DNA of 64,000 nucleotides. It comes from Lutraria lutraria (Eukaryota; Mollusca; Bivalvia; Venerida; Mactridae). This document shows positions 1 through 11,272 of this stretch, piece by piece. Position 1 is the first letter of the stretch. Each line of letters begins with the position of its first letter. The notes below the pieces were generated by a model, which saw only the letters and a list, made by a program, of their open reading frames with translations, was not told the DNA's origin and searched no databases. The translations under genes were made by a program, and so were the position numbers. The stretch spans positions 3,861,053 through 3,925,052 of the forward strand of contig OZ026835.1 of the NCBI GenBank assembly GCA_964023205.1, written 5' to 3'.

Positions 1-733
1 GGAGAAAAATACTTACAAATGTGTATATTAAAGTCAAAACACATTGTAAGAATTACAAATAATAAAATATTTACAAATGCGAAATATTTAAATGTCCATA
101 GCACCCGAAATTCAACCGACACTTCATTTCAACACAAAATTAATATGTCCAGGTAATATCGGTCCCTTATACTGCGTTATCGTGTTGTCGCAGGGAACCG
201 CGATACGCGCTAATAGTCTAGTTGTCGCCTGCTTACCGTTTCTGTGACAAATGTTCGATCGAAACAGCCCCCACAGTGCAAAACGTGAAAAAGTTGGAAT
301 TCTACGATATTCAGTTAAGTACAACATGGAAAGCGTGCCAGGTAATAGAGAAAAGCAGTTTTAGATAAGCAAAACAGAATTCCAATGTAAGTTTAACTTT
401 CGTTTGTTAGAAAAACCCTAAAAATATGTTCTACTTTCGTTTGGAGCTTGTCATCTTCTGGTATTTATATGTATATTGATAGTAATAGCGACTGTGGTGG
501 GTGGGGTAATTTTTTCTAAACAAGTGTCTGTGTTCACTATAAGAAAATTAAACTATACCTGTGCTCACCTGTATAAACGACACGGTTCGCTGATCTGGTT
601 TATCAACAATCTGAATTAGTGCTCTATACTCTGATATTATAATTAACTCGAGGAGTTCGTGCGCTACCCACGCTCAAAAAAAAAGCTTGGGTATACTACA
701 GTTAATTACTAGCGTGGCAATAAATCTTAAATA
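1..733. other. non-coding AT-rich stretch, nothing recognised
   Basis: No convincing exon or repeat is seen. A start-like ATG followed by a GTAATA donor-like site occurs near 325-342, but nothing downstream supports a gene, so it is not called. Confidence 0.5.
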
Positions 734-1580
734 ATGAGCAACAAAACTCCGTCCAACTCAAAACCGGACAGAAAAAAAAACTTGTCCACACCTAACGATC
801 AGTCAGATCTCAAAAAGTCAAAGGCCGGGTCTACGTCTGAGCCAATGACTTCCATAACCGAGTTGGACACAAATGATTTAAAAGACATTGAGCACCAAAC
901 CCAAGTAGTCGGCAACATCGTTCTTAGTGAAACTGACATGTTGCTGATAACCAACATGCTTGAAAAATCCCTTGAATCTCATTTCGAATATAGAATTGCT
1001 TTTTTCGAAGCATCTTTCTAATCTAAAATAACGGAGCTAGTTAGCAATGTAGTGGACAAGGTGACGGATAATATCATGCCAAAACTAACCAAACTAGAGG
1101 GAGAAAACAACGAATTAAAATCTGAAATAATAAATAGATACAGCGGAGCAATACAGTCGTCGAAATTGTCTTCGCATTTCTGGCATTATAGAAGAGCCTG
1201 GAGAGTCAACAGATGACAAGATAATGGCCATAGCTAAGGAACTTGGAACTGACTTATCATTGAATGAAATCGACAGGAGTCATCGTCTTGGTAGTAACAA
1301 AGCAAACGTGTCTACAAAATCAGGAAAGCCCACCACACGAGATATAATTGTTAAGTTTGCCACATATCGCTCAAGGCAAAAACTCTACACCAACAAGTCG
1401 AAACTCAAGTCTACTGGCCATAAAAGAATCTTTATTAATGAATACCTTACACGTGAAAGAAGTTCTCTTTTCTTCGAGGCACGCAAACTGCTTAAATCTA
1501 TTCATATTTCTGAGACCTGGACAATTGACGGCACCATTATGGTGAAAGACAACGATTCACGCATTCAACGCATTACTTAA
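734..1580 (+). pseudogene. LINE ORF1-like protein, frameshifted relic
   Basis: Two open pieces (734-1021 and 1224-1580) are separated by a stop and a frameshift but read as one protein. The first piece is polar with many Lys/Ser/Asp; the connecting stretch to about 1140 reads as a charged, coiled-coil-like segment. The second piece carries the pattern typical of ORF1 proteins of invertebrate non-LTR elements: an EIDRSHRLG motif, then RDIIVKFATYRSRQKLY, then INEYLTRERSSLFFEARKL, as in the RRM-like and C-terminal domains of the L1 ORF1 (transposase_22) type. Such proteins bind the element RNA. No ORF2 of the same copy follows directly, so this is probably a truncated insertion. Family membership is inferred from pattern only. 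Confidence 0.6.
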
Positions 1581-1710
1581 CTATACTGAAGCGTCAAATC
1601 GGACGTACTTAAAGTTGTGCAGTATACTACATTGTACGCACTGTACGGATTGACTGTTTGAATAGTAGTGTTTTTTTTCGCTTTCGACATTTAATACGTA
1701 TGAAGTATAA

Positions 1711-2105
1711 CATCGTCGGATACCCACGGTTGTTGCCTCCGCTCCGCTACGTACATCTCCCGTAGGATTTTTCTGTTTCGATAAATAACTAAACCGTATT
1801 CTGATTGGATGCAGTACAATCTTGTAATGCGCCTAACAGCCAATCAGATCGCTTGTACTAAAACTATGTTCGTTTCACGCAAAACTTTACTTTTAATTGT
1901 AAATAAACAGAACGAACATTTTCTCGTGGGCGCAGCCATTGTCATTTGCGTCTCCACGCCGGATAGTATCGAAAATGTAAGCGTCGTTTCTATTGGTTAA
2001 AGTATATTCTGTTCTATTCTATGAAAACGGCGAATCGGTAAAGAAAAATCCCACGGGAGATGTACGTAGCGGAGCGGAGGCAACGACCGTGGGTATCCGA
2101 CGATG
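1711..2105. mobile_element. MITE with 64-bp terminal inverted repeats and 9-bp target duplication
   Basis: The left arm 1711-1774 and the right arm 2042-2105 are inverted copies differing at only a few positions; both ends read CATCGTCGGATACCCACGG inward. The element is flanked by the direct repeat GAAGTATAA at 1702-1710 and 2106-2114, a 9-bp target-site duplication. The interior has no transposase. TIR plus 9-bp duplication fits a Mutator-like (MULE) non-autonomous element; the superfamily is inference. Confidence 0.85.
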
Positions 2106-2260
2106 GAAGTATAAATGATTGACCATCTCACAACGATAAATATTTGTAGTGATTTAAGTAAATGGTATTTAGTCGAATCATATAGCTCAATAAATCTTCA
2201 ATTTTCAGATTATATCAAACATAATATGTATTTATACCTTACCGTGAATGTCATAAATTT
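2106..2260. other. short spacer
   Basis: AT-rich sequence between the MITE and the tandem array, nothing recognised. Confidence 0.4.
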
Positions 2261-2264
2261 ATTT

Positions 2265-3065
2265 ATGTCACAATTTTGTATTTTCTACAGCACAATTTAT
2301 GCATAAATCAAACATACGTGTATTTTACTGCGTATTTCATAAAAGTCCTTTTGAAAACATTTTATTTTTCCTACGGCACAATAATAGTATTTATGCTTTA
2401 ATATTGTATATGTTTTATTGTCAAATGTTAAATTTGTACTTCTGTCACAACTTCGTACTTGCTTACGGTATTGTATAAAATTATGTTTATACTGTCGAAT
2501 TTTCATTAAATGAAATTTACTTGTCGATATGTCAACATAATGTATTTCCTACGGCGTAGTTTAGTAATGCTCAAAACCAAATTTATACTGATTTCATTGT
2601 GATTTTTCATCAATGTACTTGTGTCAATTTTGTATTCCCTACGGCATTGTTTACGCTAAAGAAACATAAGTTCTACTACGAATTTTCAGAATTATACCCA
2701 TGCCAACATTTTGTATTTCCTGCAGCACAGAAAAAATGCTTTAATATCTATCAAACATATAGTTTACTTTGAATTAGAAAGGTTTTTTTCTTTTCTGTCC
2801 ATATTCTGTATATCTTACGACATGGCTTATGTTTTTGTCATTGTAAATATTGTAATGTCAGTTGCTGATAAGCACTTATGGCAACTGTTTGTGCTCTCTA
2901 CGGCATGATTTATGCTTACACCAAATATACATGTAAATGTTATTGCGAAATTTCGATATTGTGTTTTTCCTGTGGCATAATATATGCTGTCACTGTAGAT
3001 ATTCTAATGTAAACTGCTAAAATGTAGCTTTGTCAACTTTTGATCGTTTACGGCAATTATGCTTA
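2265..3065. repeat. degenerate tandem repeat, about 87-bp unit, about ten copies
   Basis: A core reading TTTCCTACGGCAcAATTTATGCT recurs in diverged form near 2284, 2370, 2461, 2548, 2637, 2719, 2812, 2895, 2968 and 3047, spaced 73-93 bp (mostly 82-93). Units also share a GTCAACxTTTGTAT lead-in. The ORFs here are chance. A possible last unit may sit near 7590, beyond the segment bounded by inverted arms at 3140 and 7428. Confidence 0.6.
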
Positions 3066-3215
3066 TGTCGTCGTATATGCTTTACTGCCAATTGCATAAA
3101 TGTACTTATGTCAACATGGATATATGTACAATGTTTATAGGCCAAGGGCCCATAATCGAAACCCTCCCCCCCCTAGCGGGATTTTTGTACACCTATATAT
3201 TTTTGAAGCTTAGGG

Positions 3216-4194
3216 TATATGTTAACAAATTCCGGTTGTTGGACGATTAAGAGATGCTGGATAAGCAAACGGCCGGGCTGTTTCCATGGCAACCAGCAAT
3301 ATTTCTAAGATTTAGCTTTGTCGTAATAAATACGCAAAAATGTCGTTTATTTCAGTTATAAAACGTACAAAATAGCTTTAAAATATGATCAATATAATTA
3401 TTATATCCCAGGCATAGTTTGTTATTGATTTGCTCATTTGCATATTCGTGAATATTAATGAGAATCTAAAAAATGGGCTTAAATTGTTAAAATATGACCT
3501 TATATGGCAAATGAGTATCATTTGTTCTTTCATTTTTATTTGAAAAGGTTTTAAATGACTAATAGATATTCGGAGATTGTTTATCTATTCATTTGCTATT
3601 CAATACACTCATGGTATTACTTTAGTATAGCTAGAAAGTGGGTGGGGTAAATTGACCCCAAAATATAAAAACACCATTGTTTGATAAATAAATGGTTTTA
3701 TGACAAAGTAAATTCGCTCATACTTATTACAACAACATACTTCATGTACAAAATTGTTTGTTTGAAAGCAAAATACTACTGTGCCTGTGTCTGCTTTATA
3801 TCCCCCCCCCCCCTAAAATGGGACTTTATATATATCACCAAGACACAGAGGAAATATCGAAAGGATCATCATGATAAACTGAACAGTTACTACATTTGTC
3901 GCAATGTTATAAGTTCTTCTACAATCTTATTTTACATTTGTTTGTAATTAAGACTTATAGTCAACGACATAGATATGCGCAGAAGCAAACACTTGCATGT
4001 TAATGTCTCATTCTGAATAGCACTATCATATACTCTCATGGAATCACAAGCAGGTTTTAGGGTCGGAATTGCTACGATTGGCCACATATTTGTACTGCAT
4101 AGATTAATTAGATTTTATTATTAATAATGCACTTTTAGCGATTGTTCTAAAGCTTTCGATTACTTGGTTTGCCGAAATATATGATATACACTTT
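3216..4194. other. non-coding, nothing recognised
   Basis: AT-rich, with a 13-base poly-C tract near 3802-3814 inside the weak third copy of the CCCCCCTAGCGGG repeat. No exon or RNA gene is seen. Confidence 0.4.
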
Positions 4195-5323
4195 ATAATT
4201 CAGGGCAAAGAGGAAGGTTATATAAGGTCATTAAGTCCATGGATGTATTATCAAATTACAACCAGAGTAAAATTTAATAATGAGATCGGCGAATTATTCT
4301 ATGGTCATCTTGGACTAAGACTGGGGGAAAGCTTGCCGCCTATTCTATTTTCCATGTACCTTAATGATCTGGATGACCAACTTTTAAACGGAGCAAAAGG
4401 CATTGATTTACAGGTTTTATTAATGTAAGCCGAGGTCATCGTGGTATTTGCTAACTCATCAGAACTACAAAGTAATCTTAACATATTGGATGTATACTGT
4501 TAACAAAGATAATTAATATATTCAGAAAAGGAGGGCGTTTGCCAACAGTTACCAAAGTTGTGAATAGGAAATAGTTAACAAATTTATGTATCTTGGAATA
4601 GTGTTTTCATCTGGAGGGTCCTTTGTAGAAACGCATAAAACTTTAGCTGACCAAGCTCAAAAATCTATCTTTACATTAAGAAAATATCTGTGTCGATTTC
4701 ATAACATAACAATAAGGCACTCTTTAGAATTGTTCGATTAGCAATTGAAAAATTTCACACTTAGTATTGAAAATCTTTATTATGAGTAAAAAGTAGCACA
4801 CAAAAATGTGTGTATTTTATACACGGAGAATTATGTCGATTAGATCTTCTCACTAAGAATTATGCAAGATATAAACTTTTGGTTGAAAGTTACTAATAAA
4901 AGCGAAAGGAAACAGATAAACATTATACATATGTACATGTATACCAAATCATGTTTAAAGATATTGAAAAGAAACCGTACATCACTAATTGGGCATATAA
5001 GGCATATTAAAGATACATTAAATGAATTAGTATTCTCTGAAGCGTTGTACTCAAAGGGTGTATGTAATGCTAAACTATTTCTGTTATTGTTAAAACAAAA
5101 CGTTGAAGACATTGTCATGCAAGAATGGAATAATCGAGTACAAACGTCATCTTATTCCAGGGTTTTTAGGGTTTCTGCAAATTTTGACAACAGCATGTAT
5201 CTAGTTAATGTAAAGGTTAAAAAATTGCTCATAGCCATGACAAGATTTAGGCTTTCTTCTCATCCTTTAAGAATTGAAACAGGACGTGGTTTATTTATCA
5301 AGTTTCAGGCCATGTTTTCATGA
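4195..5323 (+). pseudogene. LINE ORF2 fragment: reverse transcriptase part and C-terminal region
   Basis: Broken pieces read in order along a non-LTR ORF2. 4300-4428 gives LGLRLGESLPPILFSMYLND (RT motif region just before the catalytic block; the YADD that should follow is mutated near 4425). 4560-4620 resembles the LYLGIVFSSGG-type region. 4862-5323 is the post-RT C-terminal region, ending with KKLLIAMTRFRLSSHPLRIE, a signature of this LINE group just before its zinc-knuckle. The same family is present on the - strand at 13.2-20.2 kb, where LLGVRQGE...FSMFINDLEE and YLGIVFTSGGS appear. Several stops and frameshifts show that it is dead; it is 5'-truncated. Confidence 0.7.
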
Positions 5324-5489
5324 TTTTTGCCATTGTCTTTTGAAAAATACGTACATTGTACATGCAATGTTTGTCCACTTCTTTTCTTATAAACGACAAC
5401 TTTTACTTTGAACAGCTGAAAAGACTTTTTAAAACTCCGAAATCCAACTCAATTTTTAGGGCTTCCATAATAACGGGCAAAATGTTAGC

Positions 5490-5556
5490 TGGGACCATTA
5501 TACACGCATGAATAATGGTCCCAGATATCAGGGAGACTATCTCACCCTAGTCTCCC
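5490..5556. repeat. two adjacent perfect hairpins
   Basis: TGGGACCATTAT (5490-5501) pairs with ATAATGGTCCCA (5512-5523), a 12-bp stem with a 10-base loop. Eight bases on, GGGAGACTA (5531-5539) pairs with TAGTCTCCC (5548-5556), a 9-bp stem with an 8-base loop. Function unknown. Confidence 0.7.
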
Positions 5557-6318
5557 TCTAAGCCAATCCCTGCATAACCATCAGATAGACTACAATTTTC
5601 CTTGCTGTTTGGCATCTCTACCTTAAATCATGCAGTTCTCATTTTCGTGTTTAGCATTAATACATGTTGACATTGTGGGATTTTAATAAAATGATCACTC
5701 AGTGATATTGGTTCAAATCTAATTACATGTAAATGTGTCGTATTTCACTGTTAGTTATGCGAACTACCTACTTGAAACTGAAATAATGTTGAAAATTGAC
5801 AGAACTGAAAGAAAACAAAATTAATGATATTTGTAACTGGCCATTGTGACGTGTGAAAAATCGTTGCCTATCGCTTGACCGTCAATAACACACTGATAAT
5901 TGGCTTCATGATCACCAGTATCATTGAGTGAATATTGCCTTAGTAGATTTATTATGATTATTGTCATGATGGTCATTTATTATCCTGCATCAACTATTAC
6001 AGGGAATATTGTCATGATATTTTGAAATTTTCTAACTTCCTGAACTACTGATTATTTCAATGAAAATCACTTCAAATGTGAGGTATGGAGGTCCGTTGTT
6101 GACCCTACTTTTGTTGATATTTTGCAAACGACAAAATCTATTTACGGTAAGAAATCAAGTTATGGTGTTCTTTCAATTATAGCCTATACAACCCTCTCAT
6201 ATCAAGAATACACTAATCTTTAATCAGGTTCAAGTCTGTATGCGTGAGAGCAATAGATTCACATGAAAAGTACCATGCATTATAATGTTTGAGAAGCCTC
6301 CTTCTTCATTTCTACACA
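5557..6318. other. non-coding, nothing recognised
   Basis: AT-rich, multiple stops in all frames, no repeat structure seen. Confidence 0.4.
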
Positions 6319-6319
6319 T

Positions 6320-6653
6320 ACCCTTTCTCTCTCTTGATTTATACAGTAATATTATTTTCCCATTGTGTTACTGTCTAAGTTTTTTCTTTTTGTTTTCCAA
6401 TTTATTTTTACTTTTTGATCACAAGACCCATATCCCTATCTCTGTATGATTTAATCTTTAATCTATTTTATACATACCAATAGTTAAATTGTTGAATAGT
6501 TCTTGAAATTTAACTGGAAGTCTATCCAAGGAGAAGAATTTAATTAGAAGTTCTGTCTTCCATTCCAATCCTTTCCAAAATTGATGTAAATTTGTGTACA
6601 ATTACCTATATGTACAATGTATCACAGACAGGAATAAATATGTTTAAACGAAT
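6320..6653 (+). mobile_element. 3' end of a 5'-truncated LINE (same family as 8.1-12.5 kb)
   Basis: The stretch ends AGGAATAAATATGTTTAAAC, matching GGAATAAATATGTTTAAAC at the end of the LINE at 12.5 kb. It also shares the upstream CCAAGGxGAAGAATT and TTCCAxTCCxATCCTTTCC motifs at similar spacing and the pyrimidine-rich start. It is a typical dead-on-arrival 3' UTR copy with no coding part. Confidence 0.65.
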
Positions 6654-6787
6654 CGTAGCCTAGAATCAACCGACAAATAACAAAGCATAATTATGTGCAG
6701 TAATTTGAAATAGTTGATGGATGTATTACATATAACATGTATTTCAAAGTAACCAAAAATAATAAAAGTGTTAAGAAATTGTTTTTT

Positions 6788-7010
6788 TGTTAGCTCACCT
6801 GATTGATCGGGTGAGCTTTTAGAGTCGATGAATGTCCGCTGTCTTCACCAATCCTAATAAAGGTCTTTGATGAGATTGATTATGGGCGAAATCTAATTGG
6901 TACATGCAGTTATGGGCCCTTATATGAGATGACAACTATATTACCTGGTCATTAATTAAATTGTCTTTGTTCTCAGGTAAGCGATCTAGGGCAATCTTGG
7001 CTCATTTGTT
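6788..7010 (-). mobile_element. short Helentron-like (HINE-type) repeat without tandem core
   Basis: Read on the - strand it begins AACAAATGAGCCAAGATTGC with GATCGCTTACCTGAGAACAAAG, and ends AAAAGCTCACCCGATCAATCAGGTGAGCTAA at 6815-6788 (3' hairpin). Both ends match the larger elements at 49.7 kb and 32.4 kb, but only about 220 bp lie between them and there is no tandem core. Confidence 0.6.
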
Positions 7011-8099
7011 TAAGATATTATCTAAATAATTATATCCAGTGCTTTCTGCAAATTGTTGCCCTATATACATGAATAACTGAAAAAATGGTTTTTACTCTTT
7101 TTTACAGTTAAAAGGGACATAATTCTTGTTATTTTTAGTTCAGAGTTATCTTTTCCTTTTCAAATATGTATATTAATATAAAATATAATAATCTTAAGCA
7201 ATGTGGGTTGAGAACTTGGTCATTTTGGACTCCATAATCTCTTGTATACAAAAAACTAAAAAAATGAAATTTCGAAATCAGGGGGAGATAATCAATCGCA
7301 TACTGTAGGCTTAATCAGCACCTATATTTCGTACAACAAGTGACATTCGATGGGGGATATATTAAGCTTTACAATGATATATATGTCATAAAATCCCGCT
7401 AGGGGGGGGCCTAGGGTACAGGTAGCCCATACTCTATTATGTATATGTATACAGGTTATCCTTATTGTAATGTCATTGTAAATCTAGCCTGATATTCACT
7501 TAATTGTACCCAAGACACAGTCTTTGCGTATGTCATTGTTATTCATTTTACTCCCAACAATATATGTATTTCGGCCATTATCTTGCACTTCCTGGCGCGT
7601 AGCTTATCTTTTCACGGTCAAATCTAATACCAATAGCAGCACTTTCCCCTAGTCCAAAAACAAATATTTGTATTTGTTTAACTTGTAATTGATTTGCACA
7701 TTCAAATTTAGTAATATGCATATTCTGTTTACATTATCTGTCCACATATAAGATCCTGCATCACCTGGTTATACATACACGATTGGTCACAAATTGTGTT
7801 ACTCTTTGACTCTTCGTTTACTGTCTGTCTTATCTATCACTCTTTTCCAACAATATTCACTGTTTATCTGTTTCATCTTTTTATCTCTATCCTCTCATTT
7901 TGTTAAACTGTTCCTGTTATGCTTCTTTCTCTCAATCTTTCCGGTTCTTGATAGGGCGCAGAGCATTCACTTGCTCTCCTGACAATATATCTATTTTCAT
8001 ACATAAGACGACCAAACAAGCATTCTTACTTTTGTTATTTTCGATCACATGATTCGTAAATCGAGCTGTCTGGTCGTCATGTATACATATAGATATCGC
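7011..8099. other. non-coding; possible remnant of the 87-bp repeat and LINE 5' UTR
   Basis: 7437-7625 has echoes of the 87-bp repeat (GTCATTGT and CACTTCCTGGCGCGTAGCTTAT). 7790-7980 is pyrimidine-rich (hydrophobic chance ORF) and may be the 5' UTR of the following LINE. Confidence 0.3.
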
Positions 8100-8125
8100 G
8101 GGTTATTTCCACTTTTCGTCCATAT

Positions 8126-9337
8126 ATGGCTCTTCTAAGATATTTTCTTCAAACTAATTGCTGTCTACTCTTTTCACGCAGCTATTTTATCATCCAATGG
8201 CTCTTACACGAACAACGGTATAAGAAAAAAGTGCTTGCCAAAGCTATCCCGCCTAGGTTCACACACTTCTCCCTAATGTTACTCTTCGTGGTTAATTTAG
8301 TTGCATGGTTACTTTTGCTGCTTCTATCTGATGGTGATATTCATGTTAATCCGGGACCGGGATCAACACATTCCACTTCAACCAACATCTCCGTTGACGT
8401 GGTTAAACAGTTCTATACATAGTGACGATCTTGCTCTACATTCCTTTCATAAACCTGAACGTAAAGCTCGTATTAGCGATTCTCATGGTGGTGTCATTTT
8501 ATACATCAAAGAATCTCTCCACTACAGACGCAGGCCTGACCTTGAGCTTAATCGTCTTTAGTGTATCTGGGTTGAAATTCAAATCAGTAACAACAAACAT
8601 ATCCTCTTTGGAGTATTCTATCGCCCACCAAATTCTGAATCCTTTCACAACAATCTTATTGAAGATTCAATTGAACTTGCAGTTGACACGAACATATCCG
8701 ACATTATTATTACAGGTGATTTCAACTATAATGCTCTTAATCCTGTGTCATCTCGCAACAATTCAATCTTGAACAATTGATTGACGAACCAAGTTGAACT
8801 CAATTTACCGAACATTCTGAATCCTTAATTAACTTGATATTTGTCTCAAATAGACACAGCGTTCTGCAGGTTGGACTTGGTAAGCATTTTCTTGTTCAGG
8901 ATCAAAGATATCATGTTCCAATATATGGAGCTCTAAAGTTTTGTAAACCAAATCAAAGCTGTTTCGAAAGACTTATATGGTATTACGACAGCGCTGATTA
9001 TGATAGCCTTCGATCTGATATTAGCCGTTTTGATTGGAATGAATGTTTTGATGATGATATAGACATCTACACTAACAACATAATTTCAAAAATAACAGAA
9101 TTTGCGAAAGAAAATATCCCTAATAAATTGATAAAGGTAAGGCCTTCTGATGCACCATGGATGACAAAGACCGTAAAAAGAAACATACGTATACGGAAAC
9201 GCTTATATAGAAAAGAAAAACGAACACAGTCCCAATACGACTGGCAAAAATTTAGGAAGGTTCGAAACGAAACTATTCTATTTATTCGTGAAGCTAAGGA
9301 TAGGCTGACTACTTCTCTAAACTGTCCCACAAATTAG
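8126..9337 (+). pseudogene. LINE ORF2 5' part: 2A-like leader, endonuclease, linker
   Basis: The first piece (8126-8422) carries a hydrophobic run ending LLLLLLSDGDIHVNPGPG. This matches the 2A consensus D-x-E-x-NPGP except that His replaces Glu. A deletion then removes the N-terminal half of the endonuclease. The frame resumes with DDLALHSFHKPERK, GGVILYIKESLHY, HILFGVFYRPPNS and IIITGDFNYNAL, which are the C-terminal motifs of an APE-type endonuclease (GDFN loop). 8834-9337 is the linker, with RPSDAPWMTKTVKRNIRIR, a common feature just ahead of the RT in these elements. Stops at about 8559 and 8778 and frame changes break the protein. Confidence 0.75.
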
Positions 9338-9362
9338 AAACTGGTTCTCTTTCTTCAACAGA

Positions 9363-10333
9363 TTGGTGGAAAACATTGAAACAGAGGCAAACCATAAAAT
9401 TCCACCCCAATTAAACCCTGAAACACAGCTAGTAACGTGCTCTGACTTAAAAAAAGCAAACATCTTGAATAATTATTTTCAATCCCAGACCACTCTTGAT
9501 GATGAAAACAAACGCGCATCGGATCTCGGACCACCTTCCTCTGAAACGTTTCTCTCGGAAATTGTTCTTAGCGCACCAGAAACTGAAGAAGTACTAAAAT
9601 CCCTTCAAATTGATAAAGCTGGAGGTCCTGGTGGCATAAGCAACCACATTCTTAAGGAAGCTTGTCATGAACTTTCTTCTCCTGTCAGTGATTTGTTCAA
9701 TTTCTCTTTACAATGCTGTACTGTTCCATCCTCATGGAAAGAAGCTCATGTAAGTGCCATATTCAAGAAGGGTGATGCGTCAATGCCAAACAATTATCGA
9801 CCAATTTCTCTTCTAAACACAGTTGAAAAAGTTTTCGAACGTCTTATTTTCAAACACGTTTTCAACCATCTTCATGTTACAAAGTTTCTTTCCCCTGCCC
9901 AATCTGGATTTATTCCTGGATACTCTACATTTAATCAATTTGTTTACATATATGTCACACTTTGTAAAGCACTTGACGATGGTCTCGAAGTTCGTGTCGT
10001 CTTCTGTGATATAAGTAAGGCCTTCGATAAAGTATGGCATAAAGGCCTGATATCTAAAATGTACAATGTGGGAATCTCAGGATCTCACGAATTATCTTGC
10101 AAACAGGCGACAACGAGTTGTATTACCTGGTGTAAAGTCTAATTGGTACAATGTATCAGCTGGTGTTCCCTAGGGGTTGATTCTTGGTCCACTTCTTTTT
10201 CTTACATTTATTAACGACATTGTCAATGAAATTAGATCTCGCATAAATCTTTTCGCCGATGACACAAGTCTATATGTCATAGTCGAGCAACCTGATGTAG
10301 CTGCCAACCTTCTTCAGTCAGATATCCAAACTA
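9363..10333 (+). pseudogene. LINE reverse transcriptase, N-terminal and catalytic part
   Basis: This reads as RNA-dependent DNA polymerase of non-LTR type: LQIDKAGGPGGISNHILKEA, FKKGDASMPNNYRPISLLNT, FLSPAQSGFIPGYSTFNQ, VVFCDISKAFDKVWHKGL (first catalytic Asp block), then after a frame change near 10080 the GVP-GLILGPLLFLTFINDI block, and INLFADDTSLYV holding the catalytic FADD. A stop codon has replaced the usual Gln of the GVPQG block near 10170. The frame continues to 10333, where the Tc1-type MITE interrupts it; the reading resumes at 11273 with ISNWA. Confidence 0.8.
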
Positions 10334-11270
10334 CAGTTGAATCGCGATAGTTCGAAATGCCATGGGAACGTCCGAAAATTTCGTACTATCGCACTTTTCG
10401 AACTATCGCATCTTTTTGTTTATGAGAAAAAAGTCTAAAATATTGTGATGACCCCACCCGTTGAAGCGTGATTTCAACACGTTTTTATTATGTTTCTGCT
10501 GGAACCGAATTTTCCTGAAAAAGGTCAAAATCGGAACAAGCTGAATTTAGTTGTTTACCGATGACAAGCTTTGCAAATGATAGCTAAACACACAAGGGAA
10601 ATAAATCTTTCTCGTAAAGTTTATCTTAAATACAATACGGTTCCGTACTTTTCCCGGATTACTTAGCGCAAAACAAACAAAATGGCGCCGATGTTTGGTT
10701 TCTTTATCTCGTCATTTATTTGGTCATATATCTTTGCTAAACATGTATATGACTGTGTCTTACACATGAAAGTATTTTCCCTGGATTGCCACATATGTTT
10801 GACCTGCGTCTGATACGCACGTGCGACCCTTACACGAATGATTACAGTACGGTAAACAATTACGAAGTATACACACGACTTTTATAGTCTATATATTTTA
10901 AACGCTTATAATTTTATACGCTTATTATAATTCAGATGTTCACAGTTTCATGGCCAAATGATTTCTTTTCAACAATGACACGTGTCAAAGTGGTAGACAA
11001 ATAAAATCAATTATTTCTAACTATCGAATAAATTGAATAGGTGTGAAAAACAGCGTATTCACTTCGAACTAACGCATCGTTTTATAGAGTAAAACTGTAT
11101 CAGGGGACTTCAATTTCATTTCGAACTTTCGCATTTTTCGTACTATCGCATTTCGAACTTTCGCATCAAATCTATAATGAAAATAGAAGGAAATTTGCCA
11201 GGACTGACGGACGATTTCGAACTATCGCATTTTTCGAACTATCGCATTTCGGACTATCGCGTTTCAACTG
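10334..11270. mobile_element. Tc1/mariner-type MITE, TA target duplication, inside LINE RT
   Basis: The element begins CAGTTGAATCGCGATAGT and ends with the inverse (ACTATCGCGTTTCAACTG at 11253-11270), with TA on both sides (10332-10333 and 11271-11272). Removing it and one TA restores the LINE frame as SDIQTISNWA, direct proof of the insertion point. Both ends are built of repeated TTCGAACTATCGCAT-like units (about ten, some diverged). The 937-bp interior has no transposase ORF. Superfamily is inferred from the TA duplication and CAGT ends. Confidence 0.9.
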
Positions 11271-11272
11271 TA

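Larger units (their letters stand above)
3139..7428. mobile_element. segment bounded by inverted repeats, possible composite insertion
   Basis: The left arm (about 3139-3215) and the right arm (about 7345-7428) are inverted relatives: both contain CCCCCCCTAGCGGGATTTT, a TATATAT tract and an AAGCTTA motif in the same order when one is reverse-complemented. A weaker third copy lies near 3800-3840. The interior holds a LINE fragment, a LINE 3' end and a short Helentron-like repeat. It may be a large TIR element, or just two inverted copies of a repeat; no target duplication is clear. Confidence 0.35.

Noticed and set aside
324..343. ATGGAAAGCGTGCCAG followed by GTAATA, possible first exon
   Set aside because: Only five codons, no downstream exon identified, and the following sequence is transposon-derived.
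4840..5118. 92-codon ORF on the - strand
   Set aside because: It is antisense to the recognised LINE C-terminal fragment.
7794..7982. Hydrophobic 62-codon ORF, possible membrane peptide
   Set aside because: Pyrimidine-rich low-complexity sequence just 5' of a LINE; hydrophobicity follows from composition.
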